A stretch of DNA of 64,000 bases. Origin: Isoetes taiwanensis (taxonomy: Eukaryota > Streptophyta > Lycopodiopsida > Isoetales > Isoetaceae). Each line of letters starts with the position of its first letter. Position 1 is the first letter of the stretch. The DNA lies in assembly GCA_021234155.1 (NCBI GenBank), contig JAJEKV010000006.1:22789653-22853652 (forward strand), written 5' to 3'. Positions 37,193 to 49,900 of the stretch are shown here, piece by piece. Both the position numbers and the translations under genes were made by a program. Under the pieces are notes generated by a model. The model saw only the letters and a list, made by a program, of their open reading frames with translations, ran no database searches and was not told the DNA's origin.

Positions 37193-37195
37193 TTA

Positions 37196-37405
37196 GGTTG
37201 CATTCTCATTATCCGCCAATGGCATTCATATCCGGGCGAAGTTTCTTCCTAACTTCCGGAAACTCGGCACCAAGCACTTTTGAAATTACTTTTTGTTCTT
37301 GAAGATTTACCGCGATTCTCGGCGATCTCTTGCTCATTCCGCCATCTACCTCTCATTCCGATGCTTTCTACCCCTCGATTCTCGGTTTTACTGCGATTGA
37401 GCGTA
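37196..37405. other. Non-coding flank of the Harbinger element
   Basis: No gene. GGTTGCATT directly outside the right target duplication mirrors AATGCAAC outside the left one. Confidence 0.4.
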
Positions 37406-37535
37406 ATGCAACCTAAGTTGCATCCGTTATAAGAATGACAATTTCTTTAGCCGATTCCAGGAGTCATCCACTTCCCGGCGCTTTCCGCGTCGGGATTCCT
37501 CCTCGAATCGGCAGTTAACTGCCATTCTTATATAC
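37406..37535. repeat. Palindromic 18-mer and 109-bp foldback element
   Basis: ATGCAACCTAAGTTGCAT (37406-37423) is the exact reverse complement of the Harbinger pre-insertion site (ATGCAAC-TTA-GGTTGCAT). It is followed by a foldback at 37427-37535, whose outer arms read TATAAGAATGACA on the left and TATAAGAATGGCA from the right, with CCGATTC/CGAATCGG further inside. Confidence 0.65.
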
Positions 37536-38114
37536 ATAGGAATAAATCCAAGATTAGTGTAGTGGAACCAACAATACATACTACAAGCACTAAAGTAAGA
37601 TAACCATGCTCTCTAGGTAAGCCTGCTTATGATGACCTGGCTTGCGGTCCTTTTATATTTCACCTCGTGTAGCACAAGTGTTCCACAGTTTGTTAATAAC
37701 CTACAGAAAACAAAACCAAAGAAGGTACTACAAACACTAGAGTTAAAACCATGTTAGAATACCTTCTCCAAGTCTCAAAAGGCATAGTGGTCACATTTTT
37801 ATAGAACAAGCAGAAATCATTTGAGAAATTGGAGACCTACATTTAACTAGACAAAAGGCGCTTATCTTGTACTTGGCACATGGTGGATTGCCTTGCCTTG
37901 ATGTTTGATGCAAGTGGTGCACTGTCAGGCCTAATGTCGTTGCCATGCTTATCTAGTACTTTGGCAAATGGTGAATTGCCTTGGCTAGATGTTTCATGCA
38001 TGGGTAGAAGCATGAAAGAATGTCCAATATTTTTTGGATTGCCCCCTGTTAAGGGGCAATTCGTTATGGAGGGGGTGGGTTTGGGCATCCCGAGGCATAT
38101 TAGGGGCTTTTCAC

Positions 38115-38300
38115 AGGACTAGTGTGTCTTATATTTTAAGGCATACTATTGGTCCATGTCAGCATTTAAGAAGAACTGGTTTTCATACGGAGCCATATAG
38201 GACATATCTTATTTGGCTTCCGTACATTTTGCTGTCTTATTTTCTCCCCAAGGGAAATCCCTCGCCACATTTTGCGACATCAAAGCATAGCAAATCAGAG
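38115..38300. mobile_element. Diverged fragment related to the Harbinger 5' region
   Basis: Blocks at 38117-38300 follow the order seen at 34540-34720: GTGTCTTAT-TTTTA, CAATA..., TTCCGTAC, GTCTTATTTT followed by a GGGAAATCCC-type palindrome, then TGCGAC and CAAC/GCAA-AATC. No ends or coding sequence are visible. Confidence 0.45.
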
Positions 38301-38945
38301 CCCATAGCCACTGGATTCTGAGGAGTGTCTTAAAATAAAACTTTTGAGAAGCTAACAAACAAAAAAGAAAAGAATCGATGGGGAAAAGAAAGAGCAATCA
38401 TCATTTTTTTCTTGAAGCATTGGATGAAGGATGATTGTTTGTATCAAGGAGGTTGTTTTGGAGCTTTTGCAGGCCTTTTGGAGCTCCATCCCTTACAAGC
38501 TTCATCTCTCATCCTTTGAGCAAGTAAAAAATCTGATTTGGCTCTGATTTTGCTTATTGGGTCTACAAATTGGTTGTGCTTTTCAAGAATTGGGTTTGGA
38601 AAGAGATTAATGTACAGATTCAAATTGGGTTAAGGAATTAAATACAGGAATTGGGTCTGCAATCTGTTGAAGAAATGGGTCTTGCAAACTGGGTTCTTGA
38701 CTTGGGTTGCAAATGGGTCACAGAATTGGTTTGTAAATTGAATTTGGTCAACGATTTTGTGATTGCAATTTCGATTTGCTAAGCTTGTGTCACAGATCTA
38801 CAAATTCGTCACTTGAGTTGGATATGCTTGGATCAGTCGATTTGGATCTTCAAATTCGTGTTTGTTTGTGTCAATACATCAATGGGCAGAAAAAATGTAG
38901 GAGAGAAACATATAGCAGATGATTACAGGGAGAACAGAATAACCT
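38301..38945. other. No gene; irregular AATTGGGT-rich stretch at about 38545-38760
   Basis: The octamer AATTGGGT and close variants recur at irregular spacing. Nothing coding is recognised. Confidence 0.35.
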
Positions 38946-38949
38946 GAGA

Positions 38950-39604
38950 ATAAATTAATGCAACATTGGATAGAAAGGCAACCAGAAGCCAAGCTTGGCC
39001 TGTATTTGGAGAATATGAATCGAGAAGGCAGTATTGGGCAACAAATATACATTGATAGCAACATAACTAAATCGACAAGGATAACAATCGGCAGATTCAG
39101 AATGGGTAATCACAAATTATGGATTGAAACGAGCATGTAGCAGTGGCCAATGATAGAAGGAGAACACAAGATATGCAAGTTATGTGAACAAGGAGAAGTA
39201 GAGGATGAAAAACATGTATGGAATAGGTGTCCAGCCTACAGGGAAATCATGAGCAAAATGACGGATGTAGACTGGGACACAACAATGGACAAAGGTACAA
39301 GAGAGAATTCCAAAGCCAAATGGACCACATTAGCCATACCCAATTAGGGAATTAGGGATGGTACGGGATACCCTGATGGTACACGAAATTCCATGTGCCA
39401 TAAGGAAAAGAAAGGGCTAACACAAGTAGGGGAAGGGAATGATTTTTTTCTCGCTTTTGTTTTTTTTTCCTCCTCCCAGACTTGAGACTGGGAATCAGTC
39501 GCCTAATGTGTTGATATTTGTGAAAGAACGTTAAATCTAGTTGTACGAGCTATGCTCACACCATGTATTCACTGTCATGGGGTCCTATGGATCAATGAGA
39601 CGTT
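38950..39604 (+). mobile_element. LINE C-terminus with 3' end and (TAA)n tail
   Basis: Two plus-strand frames (38958-39140 and 39150-39347) form the C-terminus of the non-LTR lineage: 'ITIGRFRMGNHKLWIETSM', then a zinc knuckle with all four ligands present (CKLCEQGEVEDEKHVWNRC) and PAYREI. About 250 bp of untranslated sequence follows, ending GAGACGTTAAAA directly against (TAA)n at 39605-39634. The copy is 5' truncated. A stop (TAG) separates the two frames. Confidence 0.8.
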
Positions 39605-39690
39605 AAAATAATAATAATAATAATAATAATAATATTCCTCCCCCTCCCCCTCCCCCTCCTCCTCTTCCTCTTCCTCCTCTTCTTACATGT
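39605..39690. repeat. (TAA)n followed by polypyrimidine tract
   Basis: About ten TAA units at 39605-39634, then CCTCCC- and CTTCCT-rich sequence to about 39685. Confidence 0.9.
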
Positions 39691-40470
39691 TCTTAACAAG
39701 ACTATAGTCGTAGTCACATTTAAGCACAAGTACATTAAAAGAACCCCGTTCAAGGCAAGAGCGTATTCCCAAATATCCATCCTGGTTTTTTTAGGCCAAG
39801 CCACATCAGGCACTCTACAAACTTGAAAAATATATTCCAAAAATAAAAAGTTGAGCATAATAATTCATATCATCATTTCCATATTAGCGGTATTCAATTT
39901 GTACATAAAGTTTTTTGAATTTGGAAGTATAAGGTAATCAATATATTCGTTTAGAAGGTAATAACATAATTATATCTTATCTGGTCAATATCAAAGTGCA
40001 ACGTGCTCCATCATTTACTTTTCAAGTTATTCAGCTTTCGTGTCAACATCTACTCTACGAGCAAAATAGAGACAATGGGAGGAGAGAACCGCACTGTGAA
40101 ATAATCAATACACAATTAGCATGATAATGGTAGATGTACAAAGCCAAAGGTACATTGGGTCTCTCAGGTTTATCAACATCACCAATTGCATCCTTTTGCC
40201 CTGAGGTGACACTAACAAAAAAGGTATTTTGAATATATTTTTAGCATCCCAATTGATATCATGCATTACCATTAGACGAGAACTAATTTCTTAGTCCCAA
40301 ATCTAGCTGTTTATCTTGATAATTTCTTCTACAAGATAAAGTCCACAATAGCATAATCAATCTCAACATTTAAATCCATTTACAAGATAGCACAATCAGT
40401 TTTGTATCATAAAGCATAGTATTTTCAACATTTTACGCTTCTTGAATCAATCTCAAAATATATTTTATCC
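39691..40470. other. No recognisable gene
   Basis: AT-rich, with no domain visible. It lies upstream of the gypsy integrase tail and may include its eroded pol. Confidence 0.35.
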
Positions 40471-40479
40471 ATATAAGTG

Positions 40480-40900
40480 CAAGTGCATTCATGATAAAGT
40501 CAAGCAAGCCAAGCTCCGCATTGGCAACTGTGCTCCAAAGTGGGCGGGACCATTCAAGGTTGTTCAAAGGGTAGGTATCCAATCCTACAAGCTAGACCTC
40601 CCTGCTTACTTAAAGGTCCATAAAGTCTTCCATGTAAGTCTTCTTAAGAAGCATACACCCAATCCAGAGGAAATATTGGAGACCAACTTTGTTGAAGATG
40701 GCCGAGAAACAACTAGAGATTGTTCCCGAAAGCCTTCTTGATAAGGCATTCAAGAAGACAAAAAGGTAAAAAATTCTTCAGTATTGGGTCAAATGGAAAC
40801 ACTTGAACATGGAAGAAGTGACGTGGGTATTGAAGCAAGATTTAGAGAAACAACATCCACAATTTATAAAAGCAATTAGATGGCCAAATCTCCTCTGAAT
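40480..40900 (+). mobile_element. Ty3/gypsy chromovirus integrase tail with chromodomain
   Basis: The open frame 40442-40741 carries the integrase C-terminus: 'APKWAGPFKVVQRVGIQSYK', LDLPAYLKVHKVFHVSLLKK, then HTPNPEEIL. After a one-base shift, 'IVPESLLDKAFKKTKR' leads into a chromodomain, 'LQYWVKWKHLNMEEVTWVL', ending around 40895. This is the chromovirus branch of Ty3/gypsy, whose chromodomain guides insertion into chromatin. A purine run (AGCTAGGGGAAGAG) at 40953-40965 fits the polypurine tract just before the LTR. The rest of pol is absent or unreadable upstream. Confidence 0.85.
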
Positions 40901-40965
40901 TACCGACACCACCCCATCAGGTGAGTGCATGAGCTTTACCGGTGTCGCTAGAGCTAGGGGAAGAG

Positions 40966-41230
40966 TGTTATGCATCCGAGTGTAGTTAAGATGCATATGT
41001 GTTTAAGCATGTGATCATGGGCAATGATGGAATCATCTTAATGTTCCCTATGCCTTGATGCGATAGGTGTAGCATGACCGAAGGTCATGGAGGGGTTAAG
41101 CATGTGATTATGGGTGATGATAGAAGCATGTTACAAGTTCCCTATGCCATGATGCGGTGCATGTGGACATGACCGAAGGTCACAGAGGGGTTAAGCATGT
41201 GACCATAGGCGATGATCACATTGACCCCAA
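40966..41230 (+). repeat. Gypsy 3' LTR (start) with internal 93-bp tandem repeats
   Basis: It begins TGTTATGCATCCGAG immediately after the polypurine tract. Inside, a 93-94 bp unit starting G-TTAAGCATGTGA begins at 41001, 41094 and 41188 (third copy partial) and includes CATGACCGAAGGTCA. The LTR end is not identified. Confidence 0.65.
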
Positions 41231-41299
41231 ATTTTGGTCCAATCGCTTGAAATCATTAGTTTTTTGGTCCACACATCCTTTATTCAGAGATTACAAAAA

Positions 41300-41590
41300 A
41301 ACCTATATGTAGATCTATGGAGGTGTGGTTTTACTAATTGATGGTGTTGTTTTCTAAGTGAACAAGGAACGTCCACTATTATTTTTTTAAGGAGCTGTGG
41401 TTTTTGTTCTTTAGGAGGTGTGGCTTTTTAAAACGGTATGTTTTTTGTTAAAAGAACTGTGGTTTTTGTTTTTGAAGTGGTGGTGTTTTTTAAGGAGGTG
41501 TAGTTGTTGGACATGTGGTTTATAAGTAAGTGTAGTTTTTAAGGAGGTTTTTTAAAGGATGTATGGTTTTCTAAAGGGGTATGATATTTT
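41300..41590 (+). repeat. G/T-rich decayed tandem repeat
   Basis: Irregular copies of AAGGAGGTGTGGTTTTT-like units; the plus strand is strongly T and G rich. No gene. Confidence 0.55.
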
Positions 41591-41837
41591 AAAATTCTTT
41601 ATAGCCAATATGTAAGCACCATTACTCCCATCCATATGACACCCCATAAAGTATTCATGTTGTCATTACATGCCATGTGTAAAAATGCAATATCTCATCT
41701 ATTGTCCCTCTACCCATTATGTTATAATAAAAACTAGAATGCAAAGGCATATTAAGATCCCAGAATTGAGTTGAATTGAATTTAACTTTAACATCCATGG
41801 GGACCAACAAGTCTATCAGATCTTACATTGTTAGTGT

Positions 41838-41848
41838 GAGAGAGAGAG

Positions 41849-41902
<54 letters not shown>
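41838..41902. repeat. (GA)n microsatellite
   Basis: GA dinucleotides with one GATATA interruption. It abuts the 3' end of the minus-strand LINE. Confidence 0.95.
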
Positions 41903-44180
<2,278 letters not shown>

Positions 44181-45465
44181 GGCTCAAACATGCCACCTAC
44201 GCTCAAACATGCCATCAAGGTGGCTCCAAACATGCCATCTAGGCTCAAACACGCTGAGGTGTCTCAAACATGCCACATGGGCTCCCAACATACCACCTAG
44301 GCTCCAACATGCCAAGGTGGCTCAAACATGCCACCTAGGATTCAACATGCCAAGGTGGCTCAAACATGCCACGCGGGGCTCCAACATGCCACCTAGTCTC
44401 CAACGTGCCAAGGTGGCTCGGGCATGCCACCCTAGGCTCCAAATGCCACCTAGGCTCCAACATGCCAAGGTGGCTCAAACATGCCACGTGGGCTCCAACA
44501 TGCCATCTAAGTCCCAATATGCCAAGGGTGGCTCAAACATGCCACATGGCTTCAACATGCCACCTAGGCTCAAACATGCAAGGTGGCTCCAAGATGCCAC
44601 CTAGGCTAAAACATGCCAAGGTGGCTCAAACATGCCACGTTTGCACATGCCACCTAGGCTCAAACATGCCAAGGTGGCTCACAACATGCCACCAAGGTCC
44701 AACATGCCAAGGGTGGCGAAACATGCCAAGGTGGCGCAAACATGCCAAGGTGGCTCAAACATGCCACTCACGCTGGCTCCAAATGCCACATAGGTCAACA
44801 ACATGCCAAGGTGTCTCAAACATGGCAAGGTGGCTCACACATGCCACGGTTCCAACATGCCACCCAGGCTTCAACATGCAAGATGGCTCAAACGTACACC
44901 TAGGGTTCTAACATGCCAATGAGGCTCAAACATGCCAAGGCTCAAACATGCTACGCAGGCTCGAACATGCCACATAGGCTCAAAGATGCCAAGGTGTCTC
45001 ACAACATGCCACGCAGAAAGTCCAACATGCCAAGGTGGCTCAAACATGCCACCACCCGTCTCCAACATGCCACCTAGGCTCCAACATGCCAAGGTGGCTC
45101 AAACATGCCACTTTAGACTCCAACATGTCACCTAGATTCAACATGCCAAGGTGGCTTAAATATGCCAAGGTGGCTCAAACATGCCACACACGGGCCCAAC
45201 ATGCCAAGGTGGCTCAAACATGCCATGCAGGGGTTCCAACATACCACCTAGACTCAAATATGCCAAGGTGGCTCAAGCATGCCATCTAGACCCTATCATG
45301 CCACCTAGGATTCAACAAGTGGCTTAAATATGCCAAGGTGGCTCAAACATGCCATGCGGGCTCCAACATGCCACCTAGGCTCCAACATGCCACCTAGGAT
45401 TCAACATGCCAAGATGGCTCAAATATGCCAAGGTGGCTCCAAATATGCCACACCTCCCAACATAT
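44181..45465. repeat. Minisatellite of about 19-bp units, 1.28 kb
   Basis: Roughly 65 copies of a 19-bp unit of the form GGCTCAAACATGCCAAGGT or GGCTCCAACATGCCACCTA. The two subtypes often alternate to give a higher-order repeat. ACATGCCA is the most constant part. Because 19 is not a multiple of three, the same peptide words (for example MPRWLKHAT) appear in every frame. The long open frames across it are therefore artefacts. Confidence 0.95.
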
Positions 45466-45640
45466 CAAACCACGATCCGTAAAGGAGAACTTATCAAACC
45501 ACGAAGCGTCCTGCGGTCGACCGTATAGAAACCCAAGTGTTTTGTCCTTCGGGCAGTACAAAGGCTCAGGAATGGAGATTCGACTTTGCCATGTCGTCCG
45601 GAATGCCGAAATTACCCTAGGGACTAATTTATATGGTCAT
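45466..45640. other. No recognisable gene
   Basis: Short unassigned sequence after the minisatellite. Confidence 0.35.
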
Positions 45641-46250
45641 TTTTTTTTTTGAAGAACGTGTTTTACTTCATATTATACACTCAAAATATTACAAAGTACT
45701 TCTAGAAGTAAGAAATGTCCCTGAAGCATCAATCACTTTTAGATTATCACTCCATATTGGAATTTTAATACGATCGAGAGCACCACCGAGAAGAAATATG
45801 CTTATCATAAAGACCTTTCTTCGCCTTCTCCCCTACACATCCATATTAGCCAAGACTTTGCCATGTGAAATGCAATCCTTTTAGAAGCAAATCCATCGAT
45901 TTGGATAAATACCAAAAGAAAGTCTTTCGACTATCCAAAGATACTCCAAAAGAGAATGCCTTCCCGACCTAAGACTACCTACCGCACACAAATATAAACA
46001 AAGGCTCCAATGTTTCAATGCAATGCGCCACACATTGGGCAAAGTGGTCATTTTTTGCAACGAAATAAACACGAACCCTCTACATGGCGGTATTCCCGGC
46101 CACCTCTTAGGCCAATTGACTACTGAACATGTTGGACATGAGCTACTTTGGCTTGGAGAAGGAGTCGCCTTCGCCCGGAAACTTAGTCCCCGTGGTAATG
46201 TCGATGTTTTGAGTCCATTGGTCGAAGTCGGGTTCTCCCGTCCCTAAGTG
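45641..46250 (-). mobile_element. L1-like LINE 3' end
   Basis: A T run at 45641-45650 is the reverse complement of a poly(A) tail. It is preceded on the minus strand by AAGTAAAACACGTTCTTC, typical of plant L1 3' ends. Further in, 'FISLQKMTTLPNVWRIALKH' (46070-46015) and 'RSGRHSLLEYLWIVERL' resemble the zf-RVT C-terminal region, and 'CRGFVFISLQ' and 'PSQSSSCPTC' occur upstream. Stops are frequent. The 5' limit is approximate. Confidence 0.5.
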
Positions 46251-49145
46251 GGAGCATTGCTCGTCCGTGTGGCCAGGGCCTTCTGAGAGGAGCTTTGGGG
46301 CTTAACCGCTTCCGAAAAAGGTTTTAAGGGCCTTTCTTCAATCAATACCCTCCCTTTACGTGATGATATTCAAGATCCTGATCGAATATGACTAGGATAT
46401 GGCCTCAAAACATAAACCCTGTGGTGTTGCTAGGTTATTGAAGGGTTTACGCTATGAAGGTCGAGTTTTAGCCGGTTGCACTTAGAACATGGTTGGCTGC
46501 AGGGAAAACATGAAGCAATGGGATTTTATTTGAATGGGATTTAGATTTATTCTCCTCCCAAAGTAGTAATTAGAAGTCAATGAAAGCACCTTTTGCAATA
46601 GCAAAATTGTTTGGGATCATTCGGGATGGCCAATAGATCCAAACTGTATTATTTCAGTTGAGCCATGGCCAGCATGCATGTTTAGAAAAGGTGCACCTAA
46701 TTATCCAAGAAAATGACCATGTATTGGCCTCCGAAACATAAACTGTAGCTTTCTCTTTTTGACAAATTTACCTCATTAGGGAGTTCTATGGTTGGCAGTT
46801 GCTCATCCTCCATGCCAAGGGTGACGAAAGGTGTAAGCATTAGAAATCATATTAGGCATGATAAAGACGCTTGTCTCCATGGCCACGATGGAAGAAACAT
46901 CCTCTTCCTATGCAGGGACACAATGTTTGCATTCATGTAGTTAATTAAATGTAATTACTAGATGGTTCCCTAATAACTATATTTATATGAAATAAAATAT
47001 GCTAACGTGAGTGGACCTACTGGCAATAGAATACGAAAAAAAAGAAAACAACGGCAAGGGGTTGCATTGGCGAAAGGATTAGTAGCACATGGATCTCCAC
47101 ATTATGCTACAAGCAAACGGAAGAAAGAATTCATATGTTTGGGATTGTTTACATCTAGGGACATGTTAAAAGCCCGTGGGTGTTAGTTAATCCCCTTGCT
47201 ATAATTTTGTAAAACTTTGATATTAAAATGATGAAAATATAAATGCTATCTTAAAGTAATTTTTGTAATTGCATCAAACAAAATTAGACATTGATCATGC
47301 AGCTTTCCAAGGTGGGGAGACACATGATGCCTGCCCGGACACCATCGGCTCAAGGAGGGAGAATGTGGCGTTCGGCAATAATATATGGTGTGAATACGTA
47401 TATTATACCACCACGCCAATGGTACATGTCAATCCAGCTATGTACATGGCAATCATATAGAGTTATACCCCAAATATGACCATTGGAACCATTAAAATAT
47501 GCTTATAACAATTTGCCCGCGTGGCAATAACCCTAAATGACCCCTTTAGATGCCAACCCTAAAAGCGTCATGATAAAAGTGGGAACTCATAAAAGTGCCC
47601 CTTTTCGATTCCAGACCTCTAGAACCTCATATTGCACTGCGCCAATCCATTCCCCCTGACCTTTTTGTGGAAGCTCATTTCACCAAGCCGGTGCCAAACC
47701 TCGATCATCTTGAGCCAACCCAAAGCGTGGACGCCGTTGAGGACCTGGAAGCAAGCCAAGGATCGGTATGTGATCGATCTAACGCGGTAATGCCGGCCCC
47801 AACCCAGGCATTAAGCCGATTTTGCATCTTTTCTTAGTCCTAGCGGACCTCTAGGTTCTCGGATCTCACTCTAAATCTAACGAGCCTAACTTTTGTATGT
47901 TTAGGTAGATAGATTAGAAGTTAATCCGTGTTTTTTCAAGTTCATTTGGATGATGATGATTTATCTCTCAATGCGCAACTCTTATGTATTGGGAAGGGGG
48001 GTAGAGACCCAGAGCCTTTGTAGATAATGCTCCTAGAGTAACCTTAGCATCCAATGCGGCCTGTGTATAGGAGCCCGCTTGGCTGTGGGTGGTGGGGTTA
48101 AGGTAGACTTGTCTAACTGCAGTTGATCCCTCTGGTGCGTAGCAACGACCGGGGAACATCGTGGGCTACGCCTGATAGTTTGCCATTGAGTGTGGGCAAG
48201 GTATGGGCTCGACACCTCCTAGATGATGTGTTGCCTCGCGAGGTTCAAGTCGACGAAAGCAGTTGGGCTCTCTAGCTTCGCTTCGCAGTTGGTATGGATT
48301 TTTTGGAGGGAAGCAAGCAATTCCCTCCTGCCTCATTGGGACCGGGGAGATGCAACCCAGGAGTAGTCCCTCTAACTATGCACCCGGCGGGCTACGGCCA
48401 CAACCCCAGTACTTTTTAACCTATCTGCAAAGTATGCACAAGAGGAGCGGATGGAATGGACTACCCAACGACCATATTGTTATGTCAATGATAATCCATT
48501 TGCCATGAATGCTGTCTGCATTGTCTTAGGAGATCAAGCCATCGATCGATCCCCCATGAGTCTGAGCCTTAGGTAGAATTTCTTTTCTTTGTTGATGCTA
48601 CTGATATTTTGTGTTTTGATGTTATGTCATGGTGAGCCACCCTTCGAGGTGGATATGTATTTCATGTGATGATATGTACTTATGTTTTATGCGCTTCCGC
48701 ATCTAGGTAGATCTCGAGGGAAATGGGATGAATGGCACGTCTATTCTTTCCCCTCAGGTTCTTGCCACCATCAAGAGCCCGATGATAGGTAGCCTCGTGT
48801 TGGTTGTTATGCATTGACGGGAGGGATGAACTCCCGGCTATGTAGGCGAGTAACCTGATATGGCGAGGGGCGTCACACCAATATGAAGTGGTGTTAAAGA
48901 CACCATTGCAATAGAAGACTCCCTTTGGTATGGATTCTACCAAGGGATTAGGGCCCTTAATGATCCCCAAATCCAATGATTAATTTTGCTATGATGATGA
49001 GGAGGAGGAAGAGGCTCAAATCCAGGGATACTAAAGACTTTCTTCCTCCATTCGAAAAGAAAAAGGCAAAAAGGGTCTATATTCCTAATGAATATGGGCA
49101 TGTAACCAAGATTAAATCATCTTCAAAGAAGATTCTTGGCATATT
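46251..49145. other. No recognisable gene; possible LTR-like GC-richer tract at 47990-48970
   Basis: I see no conserved domain. The part from about 47990 to 48970 is richer in G and C and has few stops in places, as in some gypsy LTR or leader regions, but no paired repeat is present to show it. An 80-codon frame at 47595-47837 is not recognised. Confidence 0.3.
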
Positions 49146-49704
49146 CATTAGAGGCAATTTGAGATCTCATTTTGTCCCATTAAGGATGTTTAAAAGCCAC
49201 ATCGACTTTTTTAAACCGTCCCAATAAGAGAAGAGAGCTCCAAAGGTGTATTTTATTCCAAGTATTATGTGGCGGCCCGAATTAATGCAATGATTCTAAC
49301 TAACTTTTTCAGTGTCATTTTTTACACTATAACTTTTGATCAAAACTCCCAGGTCGAACACTATTTGTGGCAATAGATTAGCCTCCTCAAGATCTTTCTA
49401 ATGACGACCCATTGTTATATCTTTTGGGATGTAAATATATAAGAAAAAGAGCAAAAACCATATTTTTAAGGTTAACACATATGGCTTGTATTGAAATACA
49501 TCATAACCATATATCACTTGAAAGATCTTTTCATTCTACATCTAATGCAACAAAATTGCAGAATTTTCATGAGTAGATCAAAAGTTATAGGAAAAAACGA
49601 CAATGAATGAAGTTGTTAATCTTTGCATTAATTGGTTGATGTAAGTACTCATTCTATTGGAGGATTCTTATGGGGACAAAGGAGATCTCAAATTACCTCT
49701 AATG
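49146..49704. mobile_element. Non-autonomous TIR element, copy 2 (559 bp)
   Basis: It begins CATTAGAGGCAATTTGAGAT and ends ATCTCAAATTACCTCTAATG. It is collinear with 42430-43140 in the same orientation at roughly 75-80 percent identity, including shared blocks such as CATCATAACCATATATCA and GGAGGATTCTTATGGGG. No coding capacity. Confidence 0.88.
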
Positions 49705-49900
49705 AGGAGAACTAACCTTTGAAGAGAAAAAGGGCGTTAATAGCAATGAAAGAGATTCAAGCAGGTATCATCCTCATTCAAGAATACATGTTCCAAGCCC
49801 TCAACCTAGGGAAATCAACTTGGAGGTTGAGTATCTATGTCTCCACCCACCCATGTGAGAGAGGCCAGTGGAGAGGTCTAACATATTGGACCCCTTAGAA
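49705..49900 (+). mobile_element. L1-like endonuclease N-terminal fragment
   Basis: 'KKRALIAMKEIQAGIILIQE' (49727-49785) matches the start of the L1 endonuclease (KRRAL..L...ADI-LIQET). Sequence after it is weakly similar ('KSTWRLSIYV', 'GQWRGL') and has a stop near 49898. Confidence 0.5.

Larger units (their letters stand above)
34515..37195 (+). mobile_element. PIF/Harbinger transposon with TTA target duplication
   Basis: A complete pair of ends bounds this 2,675-bp element (34518-37192). The left terminus is GGGTGATTTTCCACTAC (34518-34534) and the right terminus, read inwards on the minus strand, is GGGTGATTTTCTACTAC (37192-37176), 16 of 17 identical. TTA lies directly outside each end (34515-34517 and 37193-37195), the target duplication characteristic of the superfamily. 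Inside, in plus orientation, are remains of a Myb/SANT-like accessory protein and a DDE transposase frame. The N-terminal third of the transposase is missing, so this is an internally deleted, non-autonomous copy. Confidence 0.92.

Noticed and set aside
44181-45465. CRISPR-like regularly spaced repeats
   Set aside because: Units are contiguous with no unique spacers, and the host is a plant.
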